A stretch of DNA of 64,000 nucleotides from positions 186,001-250,000 of the forward strand of contig JADHYV010000012.1 in NCBI GenBank assembly GCA_027604705.1. Reading direction: 5' to 3'. How positions within the stretch are numbered: position 1 is the stretch's first letter; every line of letters begins with the position of its first letter. The DNA comes from Allomyces arbusculus. Its lineage: Eukaryota > Blastocladiomycota > Blastocladiomycetes > Blastocladiales > Blastocladiaceae. The notes under the pieces are model-generated. The model did not search any database. It worked only from the letters and a program-made list of their open reading frames with translations, and was not told the origin of the DNA. Shown here piece by piece: positions 24,176 to 35,708 of this stretch. The translations under genes were made by a program, and so were the position numbers.

Positions 24176-26373
24176 ATGTCCGGCACCTCGGCTCCGTCGG
24201 CCCCCGCGACCCCGGTCCTGCAGCGCCCATGGGTGCTCGCGACGCTCGCCGTCGCAGCCGTCGGTATCGGGTACGCGGCCTTCTTCGACTACAAGCGCCG
24301 CGCCGACCCGTCGTTCCGCCGCAACTTGCGTATGTTGCTCGCCCGCCGCCTCCTCGAACCCCACCGCAGGCGGAGACTGACGCGGTGATCGTGACCCGAC
24401 GAATGAACAGGCAAGCAGCGCAAGCGCGTCGAGAAGAAGAAGACCGAGGAGGGCACCGCCAAGGCGCGCGATGTCGCCGCGTCGGGTGGTGCGGCCGACG
24501 GGCTCGAGGCCGAGATCGAGGCGCTTTTGAACGAGCCGCTGCCGACGACGCCCGAGGCCAAGGAAGCGTTTTTCATGGAGCAGCTGTCCAAGGGTGAGAC
24601 GCTCGCCAAGAACGGTACGGCGACACCCCCCAGATTTGCATCATCTGCCGGATCCTCGGCACGCCCCCTCATTTCTCGCTGAACTAGGCCCCGAGTTCTT
24701 CAAGCTGGCCGCCGCCTTCTTCTACAAGGCGCTCAAGGTCTACCCGGCCCCGGCCGAGCTTGTCATGCTCTACCAGAAGACGCTGACGGAACCCGTGTTT
24801 AACCTGGTCATGGGCTTTATCTCGTCCGAGGTCAAGAAGCGGCAGGAACAGTACTTTGTCTCGTTCCCGGACGCGTCGATGAACGTGCGTGTCGGTGAGG
24901 AGCCCGACCCGAAGCGCAAGGCGCCCGACGGCACGCCGCTTAAGCGGCGCACGCTGATTGCCGCCAAGGACTTTGAGGCTGGTGAGACGATTTACGAGGA
25001 GGAGCCGATTGTCGGCACGCTGAATCCGGCGTTCTTGCAGGTACGTGGTGCATCAACGTGTGATCTCGCCGCTGCAACGTGGTGCGCTCACTCTGTTTCG
25101 ATGTCGATTGTAGTCGGGCGATTACTGCGCGCACTGCTTCAAGCCGACTGCGTGCGACGGCAAGGTCGAATCGACGCGCACGGGTGCGACCTACTGCAGC
25201 AAGGCCTGCGAGGACGTTGCCTGGGAAACCTACGAGTCCCTCCTGTTCGCCGACTACACGCGTCCCGACGGTTCCACGACGACGACCCTCGTTGCCGAGT
25301 GCGCGACCGATGGCGTCATTGTGCCGCTGCACATGGCGCGGTTCCTCGCCTACATGGTGCACGAAGACACCAAGAAGGCCGAGAACCCGGACGCCGACGG
25401 GTTCGGTGTCTGGGACCATATCGAGCGGCTGCGGTACCTCGAGCTCACGCCCACGGCGATCGACGCCAAATACATCACGATGCTGCAGACGCTCCTCGGC
25501 GAAAAGGTGCCCGGGCTCGAGGATTTCCTCACGCTCGAGCGGTACTTGCTGCTCAAGGGCAAGTTCCTCTACAACCAGATGGCCGTCGCCACGCGGCAGG
25601 TCGAAGCGCTCGCTGCCGCCGAGGCTGAGACCGCCGCTGAGGCCAAGCCCTCGGAGCCCGCGGCGGAAGCGGCCGAGGAGCCTACGGAGGTAATTGCTGC
25701 TGCTGCTGACCCGGCTCCGGAATTGGACGTGGAATCGCTCGCTGACGATGTCGACGCTCTGCAGGCTGAAGACACTCCGGCCGCCCTCCTCGAGGAAGAG
25801 GACACCAATTCGGCGATTGTCGTCGAGGCCGAAAAGTCCGAGGACGACGAGTCTGCCGTGTCGGGCGACGCGCACGACATTGCCGCCGACGCTGCTGACG
25901 CCGAAACTGCCGCTGCCGAGGAGCCCGCCGCCGCGGAGGAGACGCCCGTCGCGTCGACCGATGCGCTCCCAGAGGCCACGGTTGAGGAAGCCGCTGACGA
26001 CGAGGAGGCGGAGAAGCCCAAAAAGGACGAGGATAAGCCCAAGCTCACCGTTCTCGAGCCTGAGCGGTCCGCTTCGGCCGCGGCCGCATCGACGGCCGCC
26101 GCGCTCTACCCGGTCTCGGCCTACCTGACGCACTCGTGCGCGCCCAACGTCGAGGCCACGTTCCCGCGCAAGTCGCGCACGCTGGCTCTCGTCGCCAAGA
26201 CGCCCGTGCGTGCTGGTGATGTGCTCATGACGGCGTTTGTCGATCTGGCATTGCCGTATGCGGACCGCAAGGCGGCGCTCGCCGCGGGCTGGCGCTACAC
26301 GTGCGAGTGCGTGCGGTGCGCGGCGGAGGCACCCAAGGAGGGGGCGGAGGAGGAGGCCAAGGCCGACGAGTAA
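24176..26373 (+). CDS. Tom20-like import receptor fused to a MYND/SET-domain protein
   Basis: Four exons: 24176-24329, 24411-24614, 24688-25040 and 25114-26373; introns 73-81 nt with matching phases; 656 residues. Residues about 20-37 form one membrane anchor, followed by FDYKRRADPSFRRNLR and the Tom20 TPR domain (FFMEQLSKGETLAKN, FFYKALKVYPAPAELVMLYQ), the outer-membrane receptor for mitochondrial presequences. From about residue 205 a split SET domain begins (RRTLIAAKDFEAGETIYEEEP), then a MYND-like Cys cluster (CAHC ... CSKAC) as in SMYD proteins. A long Ala/Glu-rich acidic linker follows, then the SET C-half (YLTHSCAPNVEATF, DVLMTAFVDL) and a post-SET Cys motif (CECVRCA). The usual NHSCxPN box reads THSCAPN, so methyltransferase activity is uncertain. 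The fusion is supported by in-frame splicing, with no stop or start between the halves. Confidence 0.85.
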
Positions 26374-26596
26374 GGACTGATGAGACAGAGGAGGGGTGAT
26401 GGTTGGTGTGATTGGGATCGGCAGAAGGGCCGTTGGATTTCTTTTGTCGTTGTGGTTTTGTTTGTGTGGCGGCTCGAGCCAGGGCAGCCTCAATGTATTC
26501 GAATGCCCAAATGTCACTTTATCCACCCGCTTTGAGCCCAGTGAGAGCCAGCATGGTCTGATCGATCAAGTCGGCCATCCCTCCTCCCGTTTCGTA

Positions 26597-29500
26597 TCAG
26601 TCCATCGCGAGCACCGTCGCGTACGAGGTCGGGATTTGACCAGTCCGGCCGTTGACTGAGACTGCGCGAGACAAAGCAGGAAAACGTGAGCGTGAGTTAA
26701 GCTGGTCGCCAGAGCGCGACGTGAATGGTAAACACAAGCACGAACCTTCCATCCACCCATCCACGTCCTTCTTGAGCACCTCCATGAGATCGCCCTCCTG
26801 CACCGAGACCTCGTCGTCGTTTTGCGCTTGGTATGCGAAGAGGGCTTGAGCGAACGCTACGCACACAGAACGACAGGGTTAGTCGGAGGAGCACGCGCGA
26901 TATATTGAGCCAAGAACGTACCGATGTCTGGCCCCACCTCGCCCAGTACCTGGACGTAGTTGTGCGGAACAAAGCCCTGTCGGCTGCCATGGCGGACCTA
27001 CGCGAAGACACGACTGGTCAGTACTCACGCGTCCATGCACTCAACAAGAACGAATGAGTAGCACCTTGATCCACCCGTCATTCGGCTCGCCGCCATCGTC
27101 CGGGACCAAACGCACAACCTGGCCCTTGCGCAAATCGAGCTCGCTGCCGTCGGTCGCCTGGTACTCGTACAGCGCGACCGCACACGTCTCGGTCTTGCGC
27201 GGGACCATCGCCGCATCCTCCTCAACGTGCGGGACCATCGCCGCGTCCTCCTCAATGCGTGGCACCGGCGCATCGTCCACCTCTGACGGCGCGGCCGGCG
27301 CGGATGCGGTCGTGTAATTCGACACGACTGCCGCCGTCGGCGCCGATGGAATCACCACTGCCGCCGTCGGCGCCGACGGCATCGCCACGGGCGCCGAAAT
27401 CGAAATCGACCCGAAACTCGACGAGCTTGCGTCGTCGCCCGCCGCACGCAACGATGACCCGCCGCGCAAGAACGCGCTCGCCTTGTTCAAGAACTTGCTC
27501 CCGGACCCGGACGGCGACCTCTTGATCCCAACATCCGCCGGGGTAGTCGGCGTGCTTCTCCCCGACCCCATCGACTTGGCAAGGACCGACTCACCCTCGG
27601 GCTGGACGGACGCGGGCAAGACAATGGTTCTCGCGTCGATCGACAGGTCGAAGCTTGGCGACTGCGCGATCGCGGGCAGCGTGAAACTCGGGTCCTTGCG
27701 CACGGGCGAGGACGGTGACGAGAGGGTGTCGGCCGTGGAAATGACGGATTCGGGCCGGTTGATAGAAAGGGTGGTAGAGGAGGGGGCGGTCGCAGTCGTC
27801 GGGGAGACGGGTTCGCTCGAAGTGCCGGACTTGGACCCGGGGCAGTTGGCGGGCACTTTCATTTCGCACTTGGCGTGGCACGCGAAACCGCAGTCTGGCG
27901 ACGGGAGCGGTCGGCGTGTCAGTACTGAGCGAGGTCCGTTGGTTAGCGAAAAAAAGGTAAGGCGGTACCTTTGCACGAAAATCCTTGCTTGGAGAGCCCC
28001 CAAATCGAGTTTTGACAGTACCCGCATGTCGTCGGCAGCGTGAACCCGGTCGCCTTGAACGCGTGCGGGCGCTCATGGCTCTGCTCTGAATCGACGATCA
28101 ACACGCGGATCAGCGCTTCGAACTGAGAGAAAATCGACATTCATCAACGCACCTCCAATCACGGCTGAAATGGCCTCGATCACGGCCTCGCTGCGCTTGA
28201 TGCTGCCCTGTGTCATGATCGCCTGGCGCTTGGCCTCCCACATTTCCTCGCGCGGCTCCGTCGGATCGCCGAGCCGCGGGTCGTCCGTGTAGACATTGGT
28301 CAACTTGACGAGACCCGCGACCTTTTTGTCGAGCTGGCTCAGCGAGTCCGTCTGCTCGGTGCGTGTCTTAAGAAGCTTGACGCGTTGGTTGCTCAGGACG
28401 ACCCGGCAGTAATCGTCTTCAACGAGGTCGCTCTACAATGTACGGTCAGTGATTCATGATCATGTCTCGCTCCATGCGCGTGAATGGGTGGAGAGCGGAC
28501 CGTATCGCGCCAGAGCGTCGTTGGCTCAAAGTGCAAATCGGCAATCTCGTGCCAGTCTGATTTGTTGGCCTTGACGAACAGGTCGAGGTCAGCCTGCACG
28601 TCGATGGCTGCGACTTTGGCCCCGAGGTCGGTGTACTGCGCGGCAATCTTTTCGTTGGCCGCGGCCTCAAGCTTGGCGTGCGTCGCCATCACGTCCTTGA
28701 AGGCCTTGAGCCGGATCGACTCGAGTACCTCCATCTCCTATGGGAGAAATGTGAAAAACGTGTTGCGGGTATCATCTGCGACGGAAAAGAAGAGGGGACG
28801 CACGTCGAGAACCCACGGAATGTCCGTGTTTTGGTGCGACCTGCGGTGCGCGTTGGCGACGGCGAGCGAGAGAATGTAACCGTTCTAGTGTCGAAATCGG
28901 TGGAGGTGAGAGAGGCCCGACAAGGGTGTCGAGACGCAGGAAGAGTACACGGGGACGCACCTTGGCGTTGTTCATTTCCAGGATTTGCTGGTGCCAAATC
29001 TTCTTGAGCTACACATCGTCCACCATCACGAAATGAGTTGGTGGTACAAGCACGAGGATGTGAATATCAAACGGGGCCTTACCTTCTCCTGACTCTTCTC
29101 GTCGGCGCGCTCGTACTTGATCTTGGCTGCCTCGACGTCCTCGCACGACTGCAAGTACTTGATTTTAGCCTGGTCGAATGGAAGTGGGGGCGACGAGAGC
29201 AGCACCAGGTGAGGTTCCCGGACGTTTGGTGAAATATCGCATTCAACGCGACACGGACCTTGTCCTTTTCCTGCAGCGACCGCTCCTGCTCAGAAATCAG
29301 CTTGGCGGCAAAAGTAATGTGCTGCCGTTTCCAACATGCAACGTTAGCCGCATCACAGACTAACAAGCGAACGCTGAATCAAGCGCACCTTGCGCCGGCT
29401 ATCCTCGGTCCGCGTGCAAACGGCCTTCAATTGGTCTAAAAAGCAAGTACGACATCTGTGGTCAGACAGAGTGCCTGTCGTGCGGAACCTTTGGACAAGA

Positions 29501-29914
29501 GCACGTACCTGATACTTGGGTCACCAATTGGTCAGCCAAGTCCGACCGGTCCTTGGCCGTCGCCTCCATGGTCTGCAGGTACGCCGACCACATGGACATG
29601 GTCGAGCTACATCCACGCCGGACATAGTCAATCCCAGCCTCTCCATCCATCATACACGCGGCACACCCGCCGCACCTGATCGCCGACTCGGTCACGCGCG
29701 ACGCGGCCGTTGCGCCAATGCTCAAATCACGCAACTTCTTTTCGAGCCGCGTACTCGCGCGCCGCGCGAGGTTATCGAGACATTTCGCGTGCTCACGCTC
29801 CATGACGGCCTGTTCCTTGACGAGCTCGCGCACTTCCTGCATGAACGCGACGCCCGCAGCAATGTGCGCGCCGACAAGCGGCACGGCGTCGGGTAATGCG
29901 GTGCCGAACGTCAT
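26597..29914 (-). CDS. BZZ1: Bzz1-type F-BAR, C1 and double-SH3 actin regulator
   Basis: Fourteen exons: 29914-29676, 29606-29509, 29435-29389, 29321-29259, 29169-29083, 29008-28961, 28884-28804, 28737-28501, 28432-28153, 28085-27969, 27894-27065, 26997-26922, 26856-26746 and 26655-26597. Introns are 65-90 nt; 790 residues; every junction keeps phase. Order: F-BAR domain (about 1-330, with LADQLVTQVSDQLKAV and NGYILSLAVANAH), a C1 zinc finger (about 398-447: HAFKATGF, CGYCQNSIWG, CGFACHAKC), a Ser/Pro-rich linker, and two SH3 domains at the C-terminus (ALYEYQATDGSELDL and ALFAYQAQNDDEVSV). This order is the Bzz1 signature. Bzz1 bends membrane and recruits Las17/WASP to endocytic actin patches. 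Short tandem duplications occur in the linker near 27186-27260 and 27320-27385. Confidence 0.93.
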
Positions 29915-30780
29915 GGTGTGGTGATATTGGAATCGTGTGGCCGGTCCTGGTGCTGCTGATGCTGCAGGGCGAGCTGGATCGCGCCGGAGCAATTATGGGC
30001 ACGTGCCCATGGATTTTTTGAGGGAGTATAGCTCAGTTGCAGCTGGTCTTGGTCGCCGGTTCTGTCGAATTCGAGCTGGAATTCAAGGCGGCCGGAGGGC
30101 TGCCGAGACTTCGCGATGCAAGAAGACTCGGTAACGATCATGTGATTTGCATTAGAACTTTTGCCGGGCTCTTTTGAAATGAGCGTACCTTGATAAATGT
30201 GCAGAAGGAGAGACTCGAACACGTAAAATGGAATGGCTGCCTCAAGGCCGCCTCAAGGCCGACGAGGTCATGGTCATTCAAGCAAGCGGCTCAGCGACGC
30301 GAGTGCGACGCGACTAATGACAGTCACTGGGAGAGCAATGAACGAAACGAGAATTGGCCTGAGTTGAAGGCAAAGGGGTGGGCGCGGCTCTGCAGGAAGA
30401 TGACGTCCACCTGCACGGCCTTGAGTCGACCCTCCATCAATCAAGAACGTCGGAGTTGGTGTTGAGCGATGCTCATATGTAGCTCAACTGCAACATGCTC
30501 CTTGAGTACATACTACAAACCACTCTGACCCGCCGCGCCCACGACGCCGTCGTCGCGCAAGTCCTGGCATCCGCGATGCCTGCGCGGTGGTCTCTCAGCG
30601 TCCACGTCACTCTCCACCCTTGCCGTCTCTACCGCATCCACCGCACCTCCTTTTTCCCCTTTTGCCCTTTCATTTTCACGTACCCCACCCTGATTTGCTC
30701 GCCAAGAAAGTGCGGAGTGAAATTGAACAAATGGTATATATACCGTGGCTGGGACAAATCGTTGTCGAAGAAATTCACAA
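29915..30780. other. Intergenic region between BZZ1 and tRNA-Leu
   Basis: About 870 bp, lower in GC than the genes around it. No protein-like frame or family match was seen. A tRNA D-arm lookalike near 30026 lacks the remaining arms. Confidence 0.5.
30733..30744 (+). promoter_or_regulatory. TATA-like element upstream of tRNA-Leu
   Basis: The palindrome GGTATATATACC lies about 37-48 nt before the mature tRNA start. Upstream TATA elements are known to help Pol III transcription of tRNA genes in fission yeast. The role here is inferred from position only. Confidence 0.4.
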
Positions 30781-30861
30781 GGATCGATGACCGAGTGGTC
30801 TAAGGTGCTGCACTCAAGTTGCAGTCTCGCAAGAGGCGTGGGTTCGAACCCCACTCGATCC
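30781..30861 (+). tRNA. trnL-CAA: tRNA-Leu (anticodon CAA)
   Basis: 81 nt, intronless class II tRNA. The acceptor stem GGATCGA pairs with TCGATCC. The D arm contains GAGTGGTCTAAGG (A box) between ACC and GGT. The anticodon stem CTGCA/TGCAG closes the loop CTCAAGT, with CAA at positions 34-36 reading UUG. A long variable arm with CTC/GAG pairing follows, and the T arm is GTGGG-TTCGAAC-CCCAC (B box). The 3' CCA is not encoded, as normal for eukaryotes. A TTTT Pol III terminator follows at 30871-30874. Confidence 0.97.
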
Positions 30862-30870
30862 ATTCAATTG

Positions 30871-30874
30871 TTTT
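30871..30874 (+). terminator. Pol III T-run terminator
   Basis: TTTT about ten nt after the mature 3' end of tRNA-Leu. Confidence 0.7.
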
Positions 30875-30986
30875 GGTGCCATTTGAGCATGACTTTGGCG
30901 ACTGGCAAGTAGGTGATGCTTTTTGGTCAGTTATCATTCAGCACATCAACTTTTATTCCCATCAATCGCTCAAACTCGAGCAAAAA

Positions 30987-32861
30987 TCAGCGCACAATCG
31001 GCACCACATCAAACAAAAACGACACCGACTCGCCATAATGAATCCTGCGAATCGTCTCGGCCAACAGCGGCGCGACATCAAACACCTGGAACTTGTGGCT
31101 CGCCGCGGCCTTGCCCATATGGCCCGTGTGAATCGCGGCGCGCAAATGGTCAGCCTGCGGGACCGTATTAGAAACGACGACACGGTCAAGCGGTGCCGCC
31201 ATGAGCCGCTCAACCGCGTCGCTCGAAAAAATGCCGTGCGTCACGACCGCGTAGACCTTGGCCGCGCCGTGTCGGACGAGCAATTCGCTCGCGGTCTCGA
31301 GCGTGCGGCCCGTGTCGATCATGTCGTCAATGATGATCGTGGCCTTGCCAGAGACGTTACCAACGAGCGTGGGCTCAGCAGTCGCGTGTCGCCGGTCGTT
31401 GTGGATCAGGGCGAACGGGAGCTCGAGCGCGTCGGCAATGGTCGTTGCACTATTTACGGGCAAGAAGAATTGAGTCCACAGGAAAACGCGTTCCAAATCG
31501 ACGAATGAGAGTGTACCGTTTGGCACCGCCCGAATCGGGCGACACGATGACCGCGTCCTGCCACGCCGGAATATGTTCCACAATATACTTGTGCATGAGC
31601 GGGTAACTCGACAAGTTATCAAACGGAATGTCGAATAAGCCCTGGAACTGCGGGTGGTGCAAGTCCATCGTGATAATCTGGTCCGCACCCGCCGACACGA
31701 GCATATCCGCAATCAACGTCGCTGGTTTCGCGTTCCACACCTGGTACTCGGGCCCGCTCTTCCCACCCGCGCGCCCGCGGTCCATGGACCCGACCGACAT
31801 GCCGCGTATCGGCGATGGCGCGCGCGACGGCGCACGCGACTGTGCCCTCGACGGTGCGCGCGAGTTCGCGCGCGATGCCGGGACCGAGACTGGGTGCGGG
31901 AACGGCACGCCGCCCTGCATCTCAACGAGTTTCGCGCACGCGTCCTGCGAGAGCCGCGCGATCGGCATGCCGTTGCGCATGTAGGGCGTATCCGGCTGTC
32001 GCGCGTACGGGAACAGCGGCATCACGACCGTGACGCGGCGCGCCGACGCCGTCTTACATGCAGCGAGCAAAATCAGCAGCTCGATGAGCTGGTCGTTGAC
32101 GTTGCCGCACGCCGACTGCACGACAAACACGTCCATGCCGCGCACCGATTCCTGGATTTCGACGCGCGTCTCGTTGTTGGAGAACTTGGCGCGCGTCAGG
32201 TCGCCAGGACGCAGGCCGAGACGGTCGCAAATAGCCGCGGTCAGGTCCGGGTGCGACGAGCCGGAGAGAATGATCAGGTCGCGCATGCGCGTCGGGCGTA
32301 GCCGTTTTTCCGATTCGGCTGCTGCAGCGGCTGCAGCGGGCGGTGGAGGGGAGCGAGTATCGACGTGCGGTGTGGGTGGCGTGGGTTGAATGGCAGGCGT
32401 CGCGGTCTGCGATTCAAGTGCAGAATTCTTGGTCAGAAGCGGTACGCCTGGTGCTTGGACTGGAGCAGGGACATGGGGGAATCGGCCGGCGCCAGCACCA
32501 GCAGGATCCTGATGCATCGTTGATATCATCATGGTGAGCAAACCGATCCACGCTCGTGTGATCAGTTTCGAGATCTACGCACGAGATTTGCCGGTGCTGG
32601 TTCATGCTGCACCACTGCAGGTTCCGCAGCCTTGGCCACAGCGGGCGCAAACGTTGGTGCAGTTGGCGACGACGACGGGCTCGCCGTGAGCTCAATTGAC
32701 TGGACACTCCGTGTAGCCTGCACGACCTCGATGCTGATCTCGCTTGATGGCTCGTCGAGCACTTCCTTGATGGACGCAGGCGGGCTCGGCGTACCAAACT
32801 GGTCCACCGATTTCCAGCGCGAAATATTTAAAAGCAGCTTCTTGACAAACTTGGGCTTCAT
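30987..32861 (-). CDS. PRS: Ribose-phosphate pyrophosphokinase (PRPP synthetase) with extensions
   Basis: Proposed exons 32861-32583, 32508-31517 and 31449-30987 (introns 74 and 67 nt, phases match), 577 residues; typical enzymes have about 320. It makes PRPP from ribose-5-phosphate and ATP for nucleotide, His and Trp synthesis. Core landmarks: DLIILSGSSHPDL, RAKFSNNETRVEIQESVRG, DVFVVQSACGNVNDQLIELL, MPLFPYARQPD, TMDLHHPQFQGLFDIP, IVSPDSGGAKR and the PRPP-binding loop TIIIDDMIDTGRTLETA. Two additions are seen: about 180 Pro/Ala/Ser-rich residues before MRDLIILSG, and a Ser-Arg-Pro repeat insert (APSRAQSRAPSRAPSP) in the catalytic flexible-loop region. Yeast Prs1 and Prs5 also carry inserts. 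Exon 1 is the least certain part; without it translation could start at 32541 (495 residues). Confidence 0.88.
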
Positions 32862-33626
32862 GATCGTCGAACAGGAGCTGGAAGCTGGCGAGAAGTTGGT
32901 CCAGAGTGCGCGCAGGCTGGGTTGCTGGCAAGATGCGGAGCGCGCGCGTTCTCGTCGACAACGGATGCGTGCTCGACGTCAAACTCCACCCGAGAGAGAT
33001 TGTGAATTGAAGAGAGAGAATTATGGGGCCGCAGCAGTGATGATATCGTTGGACACCCAAGCAACGCGGGGGAAGATCTTGCAGCGGATCGTTGCCGCTC
33101 CAGGACGGGTGGCGCCCCGCGTGGGCCCGCGCTCATTTACCACGGCGTGCACGCCAGCGCCTTGTTAGAGCGAGTGGCGCTCATCGTCGAAATGTGGTTG
33201 GCGGTCGGGCTTTCCGGCCGGGTCGTCGGTTGGAAGCGATCGACCGGCTCGAGGCGAGTTCTGGCCAGTCAGTTTCCGCTCCTATGTGGCGCAGTATGCT
33301 GGTGCACGTGGGTCGTGCAGCAAACCATCCCTCACGTGTTGTTTGATCAGAGACGCGATCTCAGTCAGCAAAAAACAAAGGTCAATCAACGACTTCGACG
33401 GTCCACCACGCTCATCGTCGTCCTCAACCCTTCATCGTCGCTGCTTGCCAGCGATGCTCATAAATACCAGCAACCACAGCTAGCTTTGACTGGACCAGCC
33501 TTGCTCTCTGCTGCAGAAATCCCGGCGACTACCAGACTAATTTTGCTATACCAAGCCAGCTCGACTTGCTGCTGCCAATCATCCCTTACGACAACCACGA
33601 GCCACGTACCAACGCGGGCGCTCTCG
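32862..33626. promoter_or_regulatory. Divergent promoter region, PRS and ABC1-family gene
   Basis: 765 bp between divergent start codons. No recognisable gene. An open frame in phase with the downstream gene starts at 33147, but the ATG at 33627 gives a better presequence. Confidence 0.45.
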
Positions 33627-35708
33627 ATGCTGACAGCATTACACCTGGTGCGGCGGACCGTGCCGCAAGCGGCCCCCAAGTCGCTCTTCCGGCGCTCCAT
33701 GGGGGTCGCTGGCCGCCTCATTGCAGATGTCGGCCTGCTCAGTATCGGCTATGCGGGGCACCGGTATTATGTCGCGCAAGACCCCGAGTTCATGGCGACT
33801 ATGGCGCGGCTGAACCGGCCACTCACGATTTACAAGAGTATGTTTGCGCGCAACGTGCAAATTGGTCTTGTGCGCTTCACGAAGTTGATCACCGTTTACT
33901 CGACAATTGATAGAGGTTGTGCCCATTTATCTGCACTACGAGTGGGTCAACTTCAAGCTGCGCAACGCGTCCGAAGAAGAGCGCGACGCGGCCTTTGAGG
34001 CGCTGCACAAGCAGTACGCGCCGACCGCGCTCGACCTGATCCTGCAACTGCGCGGTTTATACATCAAGATTGGCCAAGTCATGACGACGCGGTCGGACTT
34101 GGTCCCGCAGGCCTACCGCGACGCGCTGGCCCCACTACTCGACCAAGTGCCGAGCGCACTGCCCAACGACGAAGTCGCCGAGATTGTGCGCAAGGAGCTC
34201 GGCGTGACCGACTTGCACGACGTCTTTGCCGAATGGGACGCGAATCCGCTCGGTGCCGCGTCAATTGCGCAAGTGCACTCGGCGCGGCTCAAGGACGGCC
34301 GCGAAGTGGTCGTCAAAGTGCAGTGTCCTGGCACGCGCGAAATTTTCGAGCAGGATTTCAAGACATCGCGGCAACTGGCCAAACTGATTCAGCCGGAACA
34401 GTTGATGGTGCTCGACGAGATGCAGAGGCAGTTCCTGACCGAGTTTGACTTTGAGCGCGAGGCCTGGGCGCTCGAAACGATTCGTGGGAACCTGGTCGAG
34501 GGTGGGTACATTGCGCCTGATGCCAAGTGGGGGACGGGTGTTGGATCACACCCGTCAACGGGGCCGCTCGCGCACGTCAAGGTGCGGCTCGCGATGCCAC
34601 GCACAGTCCCGGACCTGTGCACGCCGCGCGTAATTGTCATGGAACGGTTGCCGGGCGAAAAGCTCGTCGATGCGGTGATGCGCTATTACCGGGAAGTTGC
34701 GGCGGCCATGGGCCAGGACTTCGACGAATTGGCGCCGGTGATGGGCCAAGCGGGTCGTCGCCCGCCGACGCCCGTCGAGGGTGGGGCCGGCGACGTGTTC
34801 ACCAAGGGCGAGACGTCGCCGTCGCCGCCGATGCGATTGTCGCCCGAAGCGCTGAAAAAGGCCGACGAGTTTATGCGTCCGAGCTGGCGCATGAAGCTCA
34901 AGATGGCGCGCGCCGCTGTCGTGATTTTCCTGCGCAACTATGTCGGCTGGTCAGCCGTGTGGGCGTGGAATCACTCGATTGGGTGGGTCTTCTCGCGCAC
35001 GGCGTTGCCGTACCCGCGCGTGCTCCAGCCGGTCGGTGGACCCGATATGGTGCGGTTGTTGCTTGACGTGCACGGGTACCAGATGCTCGTGAATGGCTTG
35101 TTTAATGGCGATCCGGTTCGTCCTTTTTGCTTCCTTCGATATCGCCACTCTTTCGTGGAAACTCACTTCTCCACCCCCTCTAGCATCCGGGCAACCTTCT
35201 CCTCTACCACGACGACGACGGCACCCCTGTGGTCGGCCTGATCGACTACGGCCAAGTCAAGTCCCTGACCAACGAACAACGCCGGGACCTGGCGCGACTC
35301 ATGACCGCGCTCGCGAGCGACGACAACGCCCGGGTCGCCCAAATTATGACTGATCTCGGCGTGCGGTCGCGCTACATGTACCAGGACACGCTCGCCGCTG
35401 CTGGCCAAATCCTATTTAACTGCGACGACCTTGTCACGCGTAACCCGGACGGGTCGCGCGTGTCGATGGCCGAGTACCGCGACAAAATGTTGGCGTTGCG
35501 CGCGCGCGACCCGTGGGAGGATCTGCCGGGTTGGCTCGTAATGCCGATGCGCACGAGTATGTTGTTGCGTGGGCTCGGGACGCTGCTGGCGCCGAGGGAT
35601 AGGGTCAAGGCGGCCGTCGCGTGGCGCGAGCATGCGGAACGCGTGTTGCGCGAGTTTGGCGAGGGGGAGGTCGAGGTCGAAGCCGTTGCAGAACCCGTGC
35701 CGGTTTGA
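33627..35708 (+). CDS. ABC1/UbiB (ADCK1/Mcp2-like) mitochondrial atypical kinase
   Basis: Exons 33627-33837, 33914-35115 and 35184-35708; introns 76 and 68 nt; 645 residues. The Arg-rich N-terminus without acids (LTALHLVRRTVPQAAPKSLF) looks like a mitochondrial presequence. UbiB-family motifs follow in order: the KxGQ box in LYIKIGQVMTTRSDLVP, the A-rich loop LGAASIAQVHSA, the lysine strand REVVVKVQCPG, the Glu in FDFEREAWALETIRGN, the catalytic-loop equivalent HPGNLLLY and the metal-binding DYG in VVGLIDYGQVK. Family members support coenzyme Q synthesis or distribution and mitochondrial lipid homeostasis. The opening (LNRPLTIYK joined to VVPIYLHYEW) and the long insert before FLRNYVGWSAVW fit the ADCK1/Mcp2 branch better than Coq8, but subfamily is inference. 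Confidence 0.88.

Noticed and set aside
24940-26526. Open minus-strand frame of 528 codons opposite the Tom20-SET gene
   Set aside because: Shadow of the Ala/Glu-rich linker and SET domain; no motif and no independent start context.
28086-28152. 37-nt intron in BZZ1 ending at 28116
   Set aside because: Too short for this genome; the CAG at 28086-28088 gives a 67-nt intron with a branch site and keeps the phase.
30023-30080. tRNA-like D-arm sequence (ATAGCTCAGTTG)
   Set aside because: No anticodon stem, T arm or acceptor pairing can be drawn around it.
31830-31890. Short repeats resembling a CRISPR or satellite array
   Set aside because: They are the in-frame Ser-Arg-Pro codon repeats of the PRPP synthetase insert, with no spacers.
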